Assembly: GCA_023053685.1 (NCBI GenBank)
Contig: JALIGW010000013.1
Location: forward strand, 12,426,001-12,490,000
Source of the DNA: Diadophis punctatus similis
Taxonomy: Eukaryota; Chordata; Lepidosauria; Squamata; Dipsadidae
Direction of reading: 5' to 3'
Length of the DNA: 64,000 nt
Shown: positions 1 through 12,137 of the stretch, in pieces
Layout: every line of letters begins with the position of its first letter
How positions within the stretch are numbered: position 1 is the stretch's first letter
Notes under the pieces: model-generated
Seen by the model: only the letters and a program-made list of their open reading frames with translations
Database searches by the model: none
Told to the model about the DNA's origin: nothing
Made by a program: the position numbers and the translations under genes

Positions 1-1112
1 AGAAAACTGATGCGAGGGGCCCAAAGCAACATTAAAGGAGTTGCAGGAAGTTCTGGCAGGTATTGGTTGTGTACTACATGTGACAACAATCTTCCATATT
101 CTTGATGTGTCTGAACTGTGGGGTAGGGTGGCAACGTGGAAGCCTTTTCGTTTAAAGGAAAACATCCAAGCCTGGGTAAATTTTGCAAACACCTAGATCA
201 AGTCTGACAAAAGCATGTGGGAAAATGTTTTGTTCTCTGATGAGACCACGCTTGAACTTCTTGGCCATAATTCCAAAAAGCATGCTTGATGCAAAAACAA
301 CAGTGCACATCACCGAAAGTACATCATACCCACAATGAATCATGGTGATGGCAGCATTATGCTTTGAGGAACTGGGGCTTTAGCCAAGGTAGAGGGAATT
401 ATGGATAGTTCTAAATATCAATTTTGGCACAAAGTCTTAAGGCATCTGCTTTAATACTGAAGATGAAGAGAAATTTCATCTTTCAACACGACATTGACCC
501 AAAGCATACCTCCAAATCAACAAAACAATGGCTTCACCAGAAGAAAATCAGAGTTTTGGAATGGCCAAGTCCAGGGGTGTCAAACTCGCGGCATCATCAC
601 GTGACTGATCATGACTCCCCCCCCCTTTGCTAAAATGGGGGTGGGTGTGACTAGCACATGATGCATCTGACCCGAGCGCCATAAGTTTTACACCCCTAGC
701 CTAGTCAAAGCCTGGACCTGAATCCAATTGAAAAATCTGAGATTTTGTATAGGAGATGCTCTCACAGTCTGACAGCTTTCGCAAGAAAGAGTGGACAGAG
801 ATTCCCAAGGCAAAATGTGCTATGCTGATAGGCTCCTATCCCAAAAGATTGAATGCTGTCATAAAATCAAAAGGTGCTTCAACAGAATATTAGTTTAAGG
901 GTGGGCACACTTATGCAACCATTTTATTGTAAGTTTTTATTTTTATTTCCCCCCTGAAATATTTCAGTTTGCTTTCAATTATATATACAGCTTGTATCTT
1001 ACATTAATGGTGGAAAAAAATCTGAATTGATTTATCTTGGTCTGATTTTTTTTTTACATCTCAAAAACCTGGCATTTTAAGAGAGGCGTGTAGACTTTCT
1101 ATATTCATTGTA
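1..1112 (+). pseudogene. Tc1/mariner-type DNA transposon remnant, left end cut by window
   Basis: This is a decayed Tc1-family transposase relic. Around 475-570 a frame still reads [18 protein letters not shown] and then VLEWPS, the region around the second catalytic Asp of Tc1 transposases. The partner DLNPIE motif sits near 716-735 but is separated from it by an inserted short element and is broken by a stop. The end near 1065-1112 (cctggcattttaa, then gtgtagactttctat) looks like a Tc1 terminal repeat. Several frameshifts and stops make it non-coding. The left end lies outside the window. Confidence 0.8.
572..698. mobile_element. Short hAT-type MITE nested in the Tc1 remnant
   Basis: A 127 bp non-coding element starts CAGGGGTGTCAAACTCGCGG and ends with the inverted counterpart TTTTACACCCCTA. 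It is flanked by an 8 bp near-duplication, gccaagtc (564-571) and gcctagtc (699-706), as expected for hAT insertion. It splits the transposase frame, so it inserted after the Tc1 copy. The same terminus recurs at 55188. Confidence 0.75.
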
Positions 1113-2490
1113 TGTAGATCATAAGTTATGTTTTTTCCAAATCATTGTTATAACATGCAATATGGGAGCGTTTTAAAAAGCAACTTTAAAGTTCTACTGT
1201 AAAAGAAAATATTCAAATTGCATATCATGAAAAATGTAGTGAGAACAAAATTAATATTTATTCTAGTACCAATTGAAGAATGATACAACTTTAAAAGGTG
1301 TTGGTTCTTTTCATGTGAAAAAATTGGCATTGTCTTTCATTATGTCACATTTTTAAAGAAAGCTCCATAAGCTGAGATAATTTAGTCTTCCAATTGTTTT
1401 TGTATATATATATATCTTTCTAAAAATACACATTTGTTAGAAAAGTAACAATAATGCACCGTATGCATTTTTCACATAAGATAATGCTCAACTCTTAAGT
1501 CTCATGTGGTGTTAGATTAGCTGTTATATTTCACAGTGTTTGCAGATGTTGGTATGCTATTGTGGGAAAGTGCTGGCTTTCTGATTGCACCCCCAGTTAA
1601 ATATCTTCCATGGAAAGGAGTTACTGCCAAGGAAAGCAATGCAAGCAGTTTCCTCTCTCCTAAGTTGAATAAGATGAGAACAGTGGTCTGTATCCCCTCC
1701 CTTCCTTCCCATTGCAAGTTGTTTATTAAACTAGAGTTTTTCTGGGAGTTGTTCTTTTCCGTTTTGAATGCTTTGACGAAAAATCAATTTTTGCTTTGAA
1801 GAGCTCCGAAGCAACATAGTTTGTATTGGATAGGCTGATGAACAATGCTTGTTATATGATGAGTCCATAAACCTTGAATTTGAACATTGGTAGGTTTCTC
1901 TGCCTTGTTGAAATCAGCAGCCTAGAAACAACCTTGACAGAAAACAACATTCTTGACAGCCAGATCTAGGATTTGAAACTTTTAGTTTTCAAATAAAAGA
2001 TGTCTGTTTTCATTAAGTGCTTGTTTTTGAATATTTGAAGAGGACCTGTATGGATATCTGTTGCTTGGCAATTCAGAGGATATTCCTGTGCAATTAGAAA
2101 TGGAAAACAGATGAGAATGCTATGAAAAGATATATGATAAAGAGAGAGACCGTACACTTGGATGCAACTGCAGTCAAAGATTCTAATTAAAAACACTTCT
2201 GGATCAAGTGTATGTCTAGTTTCTTTTGATTTGAAGGACCGGCTATTAGAGAAATAGTGAATGTCTTTTGTGCATCAAGAAATTGGATGTGCTTTGAAAT
2301 TTGCTCAGCAAAGTATACAGTAAGTCTTCAAGAAACTCACTGCTTTTCTTAATGAAATAAATGTGATTTAATTTTATTCTTGTAATGTTGCGGTGTTTGG
2401 TAATTTTAAAAAGACTCACTTTTAAGTAGCATCGGAGTACCAACTGCAATCAAAGTTTCAAGAGAAATACTGTATAGGCTTTCATTCTAG
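1113..2490. other. AT-rich sequence without recognisable gene
   Basis: No coding exon or recognisable repeat was found here. If the exon at 2523 is a true first exon, its promoter and 5' UTR should lie at the right end of this stretch. I see no CpG-rich island. The short ORFs have no recognisable domain. Confidence 0.4.
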
Positions 2491-2506
2491 GAAACGTTAA
2501 AAATTA

Positions 2507-2512
2507 ATGTGA
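2507..2512 (+). promoter_or_regulatory. Start-stop upstream ORF (ATG TGA) before candidate exon 1
   Basis: The bases ATGTGA form a minimal start-stop pair. Its start lies 16 nt upstream of the candidate MCF2L start at 2523. The overlapping TAA at 2505-2507 is in frame with the 2523 ATG, so that protein cannot extend upstream in this exon. Start-stop uORFs are known to stall or divert ribosomes; that it does so here is inference and requires this part to be transcribed. Confidence 0.4.
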
Positions 2513-2522
2513 CACCACCACC

Positions 2523-2673
2523 ATGTCGCAGCGTGGATATTCAAGAGATGGACAAGAAAATCATCACCAGATACTTCGCAGAGTCAGTCATTTCCGCCAA
2601 AGGGTTGCCTCATCTATTCAGCGATCTCTTACAAAAAGGCATGGAAGAAATTACGCCTCCCACACCTGGTCGG
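2523..2673 (+). CDS. MCF2L: MCF2L candidate alternative first coding exon (exon 1a)
   Basis: The ATG at 2523 has a strong context (ACCACCATGT). It opens a 50-codon basic peptide starting [15 protein letters not shown], with the segment [17 protein letters not shown] near its middle. The exon ends TCGG before gtgaga at 2674. The split G joins AT of exon 2 to give the Asp that begins DEIMHQD, so the phase is right. An in-frame TAA at 2505 excludes upstream extension. No domain is visible; the Arg-rich, possibly amphipathic tail could bind membrane, but that is inference. MCF2L is known to have several alternative first exons. I did not match this peptide to a named isoform. Confidence 0.65.
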
Positions 2674-5600
2674 GTGAGAACTGGCCCAAATTATTTTTAG
2701 CATATAACTACTATCTATAAAAGTGTAATGTGTGTTTTGTAATGCTCATTCTTATGGCATTTGTCTCTATTTTACTTCCCTCAATTTTCTCCATATTTAT
2801 TGCACCATTATTAAATATGCTTTAAAATCTGCTCTTAATATATTGGAAAAGGTATGTACGTCAACTGTTTATAATAGCGCCGTACTGGGTCATTAAGCAA
2901 CCTGGGTTTTCCTCTACTCAAGCTAATAGATAAGCATAGCTCTATTATCTTCGGAACACAGCGAGACTGCATGCCTTAGTATAAATGGTTTTCATTTGAA
3001 GTCTTTTTTTTTAACTACAGGTAATATACTACACCACCATTTTGAATGTTTTTATTTTCTGTGGTGGCACTGATATGCCCGTCTTGTGCTGACCAAAGAT
3101 CATTTAAAAATGGATTTAGCATCAACTAAGTTGACATCCTCAGAGTTCCTAAATTAATTGTTAGTAAGTGTGTCTTCAGATACACAATAACTAACTTTTA
3201 GTATTTCATTGTTTTAAAGACTTACGTTAATAAAGCTACCAGAATCAAGCTTTGGCTGACTCCAAGAATAGGACTTAATCATTTAGTTCTGGTTGTAGAG
3301 TTTGCAGAAAAGAAGCTTTAGAGTTTGAAATTATTTATTTATTTACTAAATTTATATACGTCCCATCATGCTGGCTGAGGTAACTATGGTCCAAAATGAT
3401 CCACAGTTATCTGCTAGTCTAGGGTCTCTAGTGGATTTCTTTTCTTCATAGTGTTTGGTTTTTATTTATTTATTTGTTTGCATACATACACAAACGCACA
3501 GCTGTAATAAACCTTATCAGATTTCTAACCTGGTTTTTCATCCATTTGGCTCTCTGAAATTAAAGTCAGGCCCCAGTTATTTGACGTTACCACTTCATAT
3601 ATTAATCAGTAGGAGAAGGCTATAGGGGTCATGAAGTAGACATTCTTTTTTAAAAAAAACCCTATTATGTTAAAAGAGATAAAAGCAGATAAGAAATACA
3701 GTTTCAAAAAGCAACTGGACTGGTGTTTTGCTAGAAGATGTTTCGCTTCTCATCCAAGATGTTTCTTCAGTTCTGACTGTTTGGTGGAGAATGGAAGGAT
3801 TTATATTCCTTGCAGTCATGTGGTTGTCAGCCCTCTTTCTGAGAGTTATTGAGGCCACTTGGAGGTTTATCTGTGCCCTCAGAGTGAGCTGAATCCTGTA
3901 GTCTGCAATTTTCCCCCCTGGAAATTCTTTCATACTCCTGCACCATTTGAAGGGTGTTCATCCCAAAGTGTATAGTTAAAGGTCTACGGAGATTCTCAGT
4001 CATCCACGACATGGTTGTCCCAAAGGTGCTTTCTTTCAAAAGGCAACTGGACTTCCTTGTTTTGCTAGAAGACGTTTTGCTTCTCATCCAAGAAGCTTCT
4101 TCAGTTCTGACTGAATAGTGGATAACGGATGATTTATATTCCTTGCAGTCATGTGGTGGTTAGCCCTCTTTGAAAGAAAGCACCTTTGTGTTACAAATTT
4201 ATCTAGTTTGTTAATTTGCTTATAGTTTTCTTGACTTAATTCTTATTTGCCTTTTTTCATTTATTTTATACTCTCTACATTCTTTTAGTTGGTCAGTTTT
4301 GTTTCTATTTTGGGATGAAGTTTTACTCACCAAGTAGTTTTTAACTTCAAAATTATTATAAATGTGAAAGTGACATTGGATAAGTTGGGAACTCAATGGC
4401 TTCCTTTGTCTCCAGGCACTCAATTACATGGGTTGACTGAAATCTTGCAGTCTCCTTGCAAGGAGCAGCTCTCTGGACCACAAGTGGGTGATCACTCTTT
4501 ATCCAGAGATGTTCATTAGATTGTGCTTGCCGCCAGTCAGTTTTAGCTGCAGCAGTATCTCTGCACCTTTGGAGATGTCTAGTTCGCTATTCCTAAGGTG
4601 ACCAACCGTCCTCCTTTAGGGAGGACAGTCCTTCTTTTGTAAGTTCTGTCCTCCCTTGAAAAGTGTCCTCCTACATCTCCTCCTTTTCGATATTTGAAGA
4701 TTAATCTGTTGCGCGTTATGTGACCATTGAATTTCATTTTGTTTGATAGCGCCCAATGTTCAAGTCTGTCAAGATCCTTCTGTATCTTGAGCCTGTCTTC
4801 TGGAGAGTTGAGAGGTGAGGGTATAAGAAGCCAAATCAAATATTCTAGAAAAAGATCTTACAAACATATACTGTATTCATAATTAGAGAAAGCTGACCCT
4901 TTGCAGCCTTCATCTTTAAAATGCCAATATGTCAAAAATGTTTTTAAGAGGTTTTCTGTTGATATTAAATTTGGAGGTAAAACTGATTAATTTTGTTAAT
5001 ACTTTAATATCAATATATAATAATCATTCAGAACATGGGTTCCAAGGCTATAGCAGTAGCACTTAGACTTATATACCGCTTCATTGTGCTTTTACAACCC
5101 TCTCTAAGCGGTTTACAGCGTCAGCATATTGCCCCCAACAATCTGGGTCCTCATTTTGAGCCGGTGAGATTTGAATTGCTGAACTGCATCTAGCAGTCAG
5201 CTGAAGTAGCCCGCAGTACTGCACTCTAACCACTGCGCCACCTCGGCTCTATGGTTGAAATTATGGACAAATATATGGATCCCAACTGCTGTGCCTTTTT
5301 CTGACATCCTTGTACATTTTTATATGAAACTGTGCTTTACATTCAGTTTTCCCAGAATTCTCAGCTCAGGGTGGTTTTTAAAGGGTGTAAGAATCAATTG
5401 TTGCACTTATAGGCACTATTCTTGCACTGTAAGTCATCCCTGCTAGCCTCAAGCCTTCTTCAGACAATTCCCCAGAAACCTCTGGTATAGAATTTGAGGA
5501 ATCAAGAACCAAGAAAAAATAGCCTTCCTTCCTCTTTCTACTGATTGCACTGGTTTCCTCAGTGGAAAAAAATCTCTGGATTCTTCCTTCTTGCTTGTTG

Positions 5601-8600
5601 ATGGATCTCAGGATTCTCCATCCTCTGAGGAGCCAGCAGTCAGGATGGGTTGTCTCCGCCTACTAGCAGTTGAGGACCGAGTCACTTTTTTTCTTTAATT
5701 GCCTGGATCCGCCCCTTGGGGTCCCAGTTTTGACTCGTCCTCAGCAGGAGCAGGACGTGGCGAAAACTCATCCCAACTGCTGGTTCTCAATTAGATTCAG
5801 GTCGTATTGATACAATTTAAAACCTTCTGTTTCCCCTTTCTTTCTAACTTCTCCCTTGATTTAACTGTAAGCACTGGTGAGCGAGGAGAGTGGTTGGCGC
5901 CTGGAGATATCTCCTCAGCTGCCACGAGGGTTTTTGGCTACGGCCTAGCCCGTTTCCCCCTCTTTCCCCCCCACCTCCCCCCCGATTGCTCGCTCCGCGG
6001 CCGCGGCCAGAATCACACAGCCGTTTGAGCCTGCTCTGGCTCTGGCCGCGAGGATCTTTCCGCTGCCGCACCCTCGCTCACCCTCCACGTGGATCTTGAG
6101 AGCGAGTTTTCCGCTTGCCGCACGCGGTCGCTTCGCAGGGGGAAAGCGAAGCCGCCGGCAGCGAAGAGCCCAGCCAGCCGATTGCCGCCTTGGGTCCTGC
6201 TGCCGGAGCCTCGCTCGCGGCAGGATCCAGCTTTAAATTTGGTGCCAAAATTTAGCGGCTTGGACTGAAGAGCGCGGCTCGCCCAGAGGCTCCGGAGGCT
6301 CGGGATCGCCTTCGATCGCGGATCGGAGCCGGGGCGACCGTGGTAGGGCAGGCGACCAGGCAGGTCGTTGCCCTAAGGGGGCGGGGGGATTGCGGGGGGG
6401 GATTGGCATTCGGCCCCAAAAGCCTTCCTCTCGCTTATTTGCCATCTGCCTCATATCTGGCCATAGTTTAGAGCGATGGCGAAAGGCATGCCTCCCACTA
6501 AGCCGGGAGGAAAGCGAAAGCAGAAGACAAATAGGCCCAACGATGATGAGGCTGCAGCCTCCTCTTCTTCTCAGGCCACGAGGGCAGAGCAGCGTAGGGA
6601 CCGCACCCTACAGAAGCTCCACAATAGGGCTGCTCAATCCAGGAATTCTTCCCAGACCACAGGTAGCCACTCTGAGGGGGCCCCTTCTCTGGAGGCCACA
6701 ACCCTCCCCCAAATCTCTCCCAATCTGTGGGGCCCAGAGGGATTGGGCGGGGCTGCAAGTGCAGGACAAGAGGCCCTCCCTGGCCTCCAACCTGAGCCAG
6801 GCCCAGGCCCAGGCCCAGGGGCGGGGCAAGACATGAACCCCCCTCCTGCTTCCACTCCTCTGGAAACCAGGCCTCCTCCTGCCTCAGACCAGGCCCAGAA
6901 GCCTCCTGCTATGCCATTTGAGCCTGCCTTAATACAGCAATGGATTGCAATGGCGGTCCAGTCCAGCATTACAGCCAACCTCCAAAATTTGGCCTCCACC
7001 ATGCCTTCAATGAGCTCGGGAGTCTCTTCTCCACAGCTGGACCCTCAGCCAGGAACCAGTGCTGGATTCCTAGCTGCAGACCAATTATCAAATATTTCTG
7101 AGGAAGACAATCTTGATGACTTACCAGCTATGCAGATGGAGACAATGGGTGACCTATCAGAGGATGAAGATCCTACACCAGTCAAACCTCCCTCGGCAGC
7201 CTTGTTTCCTCCGGGGCTTTACAAATCTCTACTTAGCAAGGCCAGAGCCACTGCTGGGCTATCCTTGCCTTCTGCTCCGGCGCCATCCTTAAACACTCCT
7301 CTAGGTCCTATATTTTCATCGGTCATTCCTGAGCCAGAGTCGGTCCCGGCTCCTTCATTATTTCTGGACACTGTAAAGAATCAATGGGCGGCGCCAGCAT
7401 CTGGAACAACTCCTTCTTCGCTTGAACAACAGTTTTTCAACGTGGCCTCTGACCTAGGGGACCTGCTGGAGGTTCTCTCTGTGGATTCCCCCGTTTTGGC
7501 TCTCCACGCCCAGACCAACCTTCCAGGCGAATCGGAAGAGAATCTTAAGCCTAAAATGGAACAGGTGCTGGTGCGCGCTCACCAGGCGGCTGCCTGGGCC
7601 ATCAAGGCGACTTCCACATCCTCCTTCTTTGCCAGAGTTGCGCTTCTGTGGCTCAAGCAACTGCAAGAGTATATTCCTGATACCAATATACGGGCGCATC
7701 AGGACCTTAACAAAATCTTTGCCACCTGCCAATTTCTGGCTGATTCCACCTTGTACACATCTAAGTTCGCATCTAAGGCAATGGCTTCTGCCGTCGTGGC
7801 CAGGCGCATGCTGTGGCTGAAGCAATGGCCGGTGGAAACTCGCCACAAATGGCGCTTAGGTTCTAAGCCCCTCAAGGGCAAGCAGCTCTTTGGAGATTCC
7901 CTGGACCCGTTTCTCATTGAATCGCGCGACAAGAGGAAGATTTTGCCCTCCCTCTCCCGCAGAGGCCTCCCGCGACAAACCCCGTACTCCAGGCGGCCCT
8001 TTCGACATTCTGACCAGGGTTCCAGTTTCCCCCGAACCCCAGGTCAGTATTCCGGTAGCTTCCGTCCCAATCAGGGCAGGGCCGGGCGGGGGAGACAGTT
8101 CAGACGACATTCCCGCGGGGGTGCAGGCGGGCAACCCGCTAAATGGGGCAAACAATAGCTCCCCACTCCTATCAGAGATTCCCATAGGGGGCCGGTTGCA
8201 GTACTTTGCCGACCAGTGGGAGGTCACCACAGATGATACATGGGTGTTAGATACAGTTAGACATGGCCTATCTCTAGAGTTTCTCTTGCCTCCCCCGGAG
8301 CCTTCGTTCGGTGCCCCACGGCCCGTAACCTCGCTAAACGGGCTCTCATGGCCGAGGCTGTTCAACATCTCCTGGATATCAGGGCGATCCAGCTGGTCCC
8401 CCCTGAACAACGGTTTCAGGGGTTTTATTCCATCCTTTTCGTGGTACCCAAGGCTTCAGGGGGATGGAGGGCGATTCTAGACCTTAAGCGATTAAACCGT
8501 TTTATTTCCTATAGAAAATTCCGGATGCACTCTTTAAAATCCATCCTAGCCTGCATTCGGCCCGGGGACTTCATGGCATCACTAGACTTAACTGAAGCTT

Positions 8601-11600
8601 ACTTGCACGTTCCCATTGCACATCAGCATCGTTGTTACCTCAGGTTCTGTTACACTGATAGGCACTACCAATACAGGGCCCTTCCCTTTGGGCTCTCTTC
8701 AGCTCCCAGGGTTTTTACGAAGGTTCTTTCTGTCCTGGCAGGACACCTTCGGGCTCTCCCCATTCGAGTTCAATGTTATTTAGATGACATTTTGGTGCAT
8801 GCTCCTACCAAGTCCCTAGCACAACAACATCTTCAGACAGTTAGCCAGGCTCTCACAGATCATGGATTTTCTATCAATCTTTCCAAAAGCCAGTTGTCCC
8901 CTTCTACGACAATAGTTCATCTGGGTTCAGTGATCGATTCCTCAACAGGCAGGGTGTTTCTCTCCCAAGACCATCAGAATAGTCTTAGGGAGTTGGCCAC
9001 TCAGGTCCAAGGGGCGGCTTCCTCTCCCCTCCTTACCTTATCATCTCTTTTGGGGAAAATGGTCTCCTGCATTTCCATTGTCCCATGGGCCAGGTTACAT
9101 GCCCGGGAACTGCAGTGGTTCCTTCTTCCCTTTCAGAAGCAGAAGCGAGGATCATCCCTCCACAAGGTCACACTTCCTCCACCAGTTCGACGCTCCCTCA
9201 CCTGGTGGCGCTCCACAGCTCTCACACAAGGGACCCTCTTCCTGCCTCAGCCGCAAATCACCGTTACGACAGACGCAAGTCTCGCCGGATGGGGCGCTCA
9301 CTGCGAGGGCGACACGGCTCAGGGCCTGTGGTCAGCAGAGCACGCCGGGTGCTCCATCAACTGGCTCGAGCTACATGCCGCCTTCCTCGCGTTAAAGCAT
9401 TTCCAGCCTCTTCTTGCAGGGTCGCACGTTCGTCTGCTGACGGACAACATAACCACGAAGGCGCATATCAACCGCCAGGGAGGCACTCGCTCCAGGACGC
9501 TGATGAACGAGGCACGGAAGATCGGGCTCTGGGCGGAACGCCACCTCTCCTCCCTGTCATCGGAACACATTTCCGGGGTGGACAACGTCCAGGCGGACTG
9601 GTTGAGTCGGTCCACGGTGGACCAAGCCGAGTGGCGCCTGGATCCGTCAATCTTCCAGTTAGTGGTGAGGAAATTCGATGCTCCGATAGCAGATCTCTTC
9701 GCGACCCTGGAGAACACGCAACTAGAACGCTTTTACTCCAGGTACCTATCACCGGGGTCGGAGGGAGCCAATGCCTTGACTTGCCGGTGGCCCCAGGGGC
9801 TCCTCTACACCTTCCCACCCCTTCCCATCTTGCTGCTGGTCCTCAGGAAACTGATCCAGGAGAAGGCGGAGGTAGTCTTCATTGCTCCGTTCTGGCCCCG
9901 GCAACCCTGGTTTGCTGAACTCGTGGCTCTCTCCGTCGGGGACCACTGGATGCTGCCTCCCTTCCCACATCTCCTCAGTCAGGGGGCGATTTGCCACCCG
10001 GACCCTCGGTGGTGCAAACTGACCGCTTGGCGATTGAGCGGGGCAGCTTGAGACGCCAACTCTACGACCCGGATGTCATCTTCTACATTCAGGCTTCGCG
10101 CCGCCTGTCAACTGACCGCATCTACTCAGCGACCTGGCGGGCTTTCTGCACCTGGTGTTCCACTCAACGTGTTTCCCCCCTCGACGTTCCCCTCCCGTTG
10201 ATTCTCCGTTTCCTCAAACAAGGCTTGGACAAAGGTCTTTCTCCCAACACTCTACGCCGTCAACTGGCGGTGCTGTCTTCTGTCCTTTCATGTGGTCATT
10301 GGGATTCCCTGTCACACATACCGACCGTCCGTCGGTTCCTGAAGGGCGTCACTAATTGCCACCCTCTGGTTATCCATAGGTACCCCTCTTGGGATCTTTC
10401 CAAGGTCTTGCAATCCCTGACACAGCCACCCTATGAGCCGTTACTGGACGCTTCTCTTCGCCACTTATCCCTCAAAGTGGCATTTCTCCTTGCCATTACC
10501 TCGGCTCGCCATATATCGGAACTCGCAGCGCTCTCAGTGCGTGAAGACCTCTGCATTTTCCACCCTGACAAGGTCGTCCTCCGTTTGGATCCGGTTTTCA
10601 TTCCTAAAGTCAACTCCTCCTTTCACCGTGCGCAGGAACTCGTACTGCCATCCTTCTGCCCTTCCCCAGCCCACCCTGCCGAAAGGACTTGGCACACCTT
10701 GGACGTTCGCAGGGCCCTACACGTCTACATTTCCCGCACACGCCCCTTTCGCAGGACGGAAGCGCTGATGGTAACCTTCTTGCCCCACACAATGGGGCTC
10801 AAAGCATTGTCCTCGACCATAGGCCGCTGGATCAGAGGGGCCATCGCCAAGGCCTACGACATGGCATCTCTCCAGCGACCCGCGGGCATCACGGCCCACT
10901 CGACCCGGAGCGCGGCCACCTCCGCTGCCTGGGCCACTCAATGTCCTCTGGAAGACCTCTGCAGGGCAGCGACCTGGGCGTCGCCCACTCCATTCATCAG
11001 GCACTACAGAATTGACAAGTATGCATCGGCTGATGCTGCTTTCGGACGCCGGGTGCTGCAGAGGGTGATTCCTCAACACGACGTTTGATTGTCTGCCCTC
11101 CCATGGGTACTACTGCTTTGGTATGTCCCATCCTGACTGCTGGCTCCTCAGAGGATGGAGAATGAGCGTTGACTTACCTGATACGCTCTTTCTCATCAGG
11201 AGGAGCCAGCAGTCAGTTCCCTCCCTATGTTAGACTAGTGTTTCGGGCAGCACAGGGGCGAGTTCCTGTTTCACCTGGTTAGGGCTAGGGCCTCTACCTT
11301 AGTTCCCGGTTATGCATAGTTTCCAAAAAAAAAAAAATTCAAAGGGGGGGGTTCAGTACTCCCTTCATGTTTAGTTAGACCGTTACGAACCAGTTTATTT
11401 ACAGTTGGGATGATAGTTCTTTGACTACACATTTTCGCCACATCAAGTCGTTTGCCTCGGATTCGTCAAAACTGGGACCCCAAGGGGCGGATCCAGGCAA
11501 TTAAAGAAAAAAAGTGACTCGGTCCTCAACTGCTAGTAGGCGGAGACAACCCATCCTGACTGCTGGCTCCTCCTGATGAGAAAGAGCGTATCAGGTAAGT

Positions 11601-12031
11601 CAATGCTCATTCTAATGAAAGCAAAGTAGATTCTGCAAGACTAAAGCATGCCTAACTCTTCACTGCCATGCTCCCCTTAGGCTAAAATGTCTGGCCTAAA
11701 TTTACCAGAGTCAAAATCCTCCTTTACTGCATTGTCATCATCTGGGCTAAAAATAATATATGAAACCTTTCTTAAAAGCCAAGAAGAAAATATTCATATC
11801 AGCTAAATAAGACACAAAAAGGCATAAGAAAAGGCTGGTTCTGCTGCTACTGCTGTGATTACTACAGCGCAGTACATAGTATAGTAAAAATGAAGTCGTC
11901 ATAATTAAAAGAATTAAAATGAAAATACAAAATAGAACTGACAGAAAACCAAGATCAGCTACTGGAAAAACAGTGAAAGCTCATTGAACAACTTAAGCTA
12001 GGCTTTCTCAGTAAGTCAGTCAGTCAGTCAG

Positions 12032-12063
<32 letters not shown>

Positions 12064-12072
12064 AGAGAGAGG

Positions 12073-12137
<65 letters not shown>

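Larger units (their letters stand above)
3667..4190 (-). repeat. Two direct copies of a dispersed repeat with hammerhead-like cores; possible Penelope-like element terminal repeats
   Basis: Read on the - strand, about 130 bp (accacatgactgcaaggaat ... gtccagttgc) occurs twice, near 4170-4035 and 3825-3700, separated by about 200 bp of unrelated sequence. Each copy holds CTGAAGA, a hairpin, then (G/A)AAAC, the layout of a hammerhead core (CUGANGA, stem II, GAAA). Penelope-like elements are known to carry hammerheads in repeated terminal regions. The assignment to that class is inference. Confidence 0.45.
5613..11613 (+). mobile_element. Near-complete DIRS-type tyrosine-recombinase retrotransposon
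   Basis: This 6.0 kb element sits in MCF2L intron 1, in sense with the gene. It has inverted terminal repeats (107 bp essentially identical core, longer with divergence), a gag-like ORF, an RT/RNase H ORF, a tyrosine recombinase ORF and an internal complementary region. The two halves of that internal region are the reverse complements of the two outer ends. This is the defining DIRS architecture: replication through a circle and integration by recombinase, so no target-site duplication, and none is seen. The pentamer ATTCT stands at both ends. The RT frame is shifted and the recombinase has a changed catalytic residue (see those entries), so this copy looks young but inactive. Confidence 0.93.

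Noticed and set aside
2509..2700. Alternative frame from GTG at 2509 across exon 1a
   Set aside because: It has no ATG, and its phase at the gtgaga donor does not rebuild the exon 2 Asp codon.
5840..6460. GC-rich stretch that looks like a CpG-island promoter
   Set aside because: It lies inside the DIRS element between its left terminal repeat and gag ORF, so it is the element leader.
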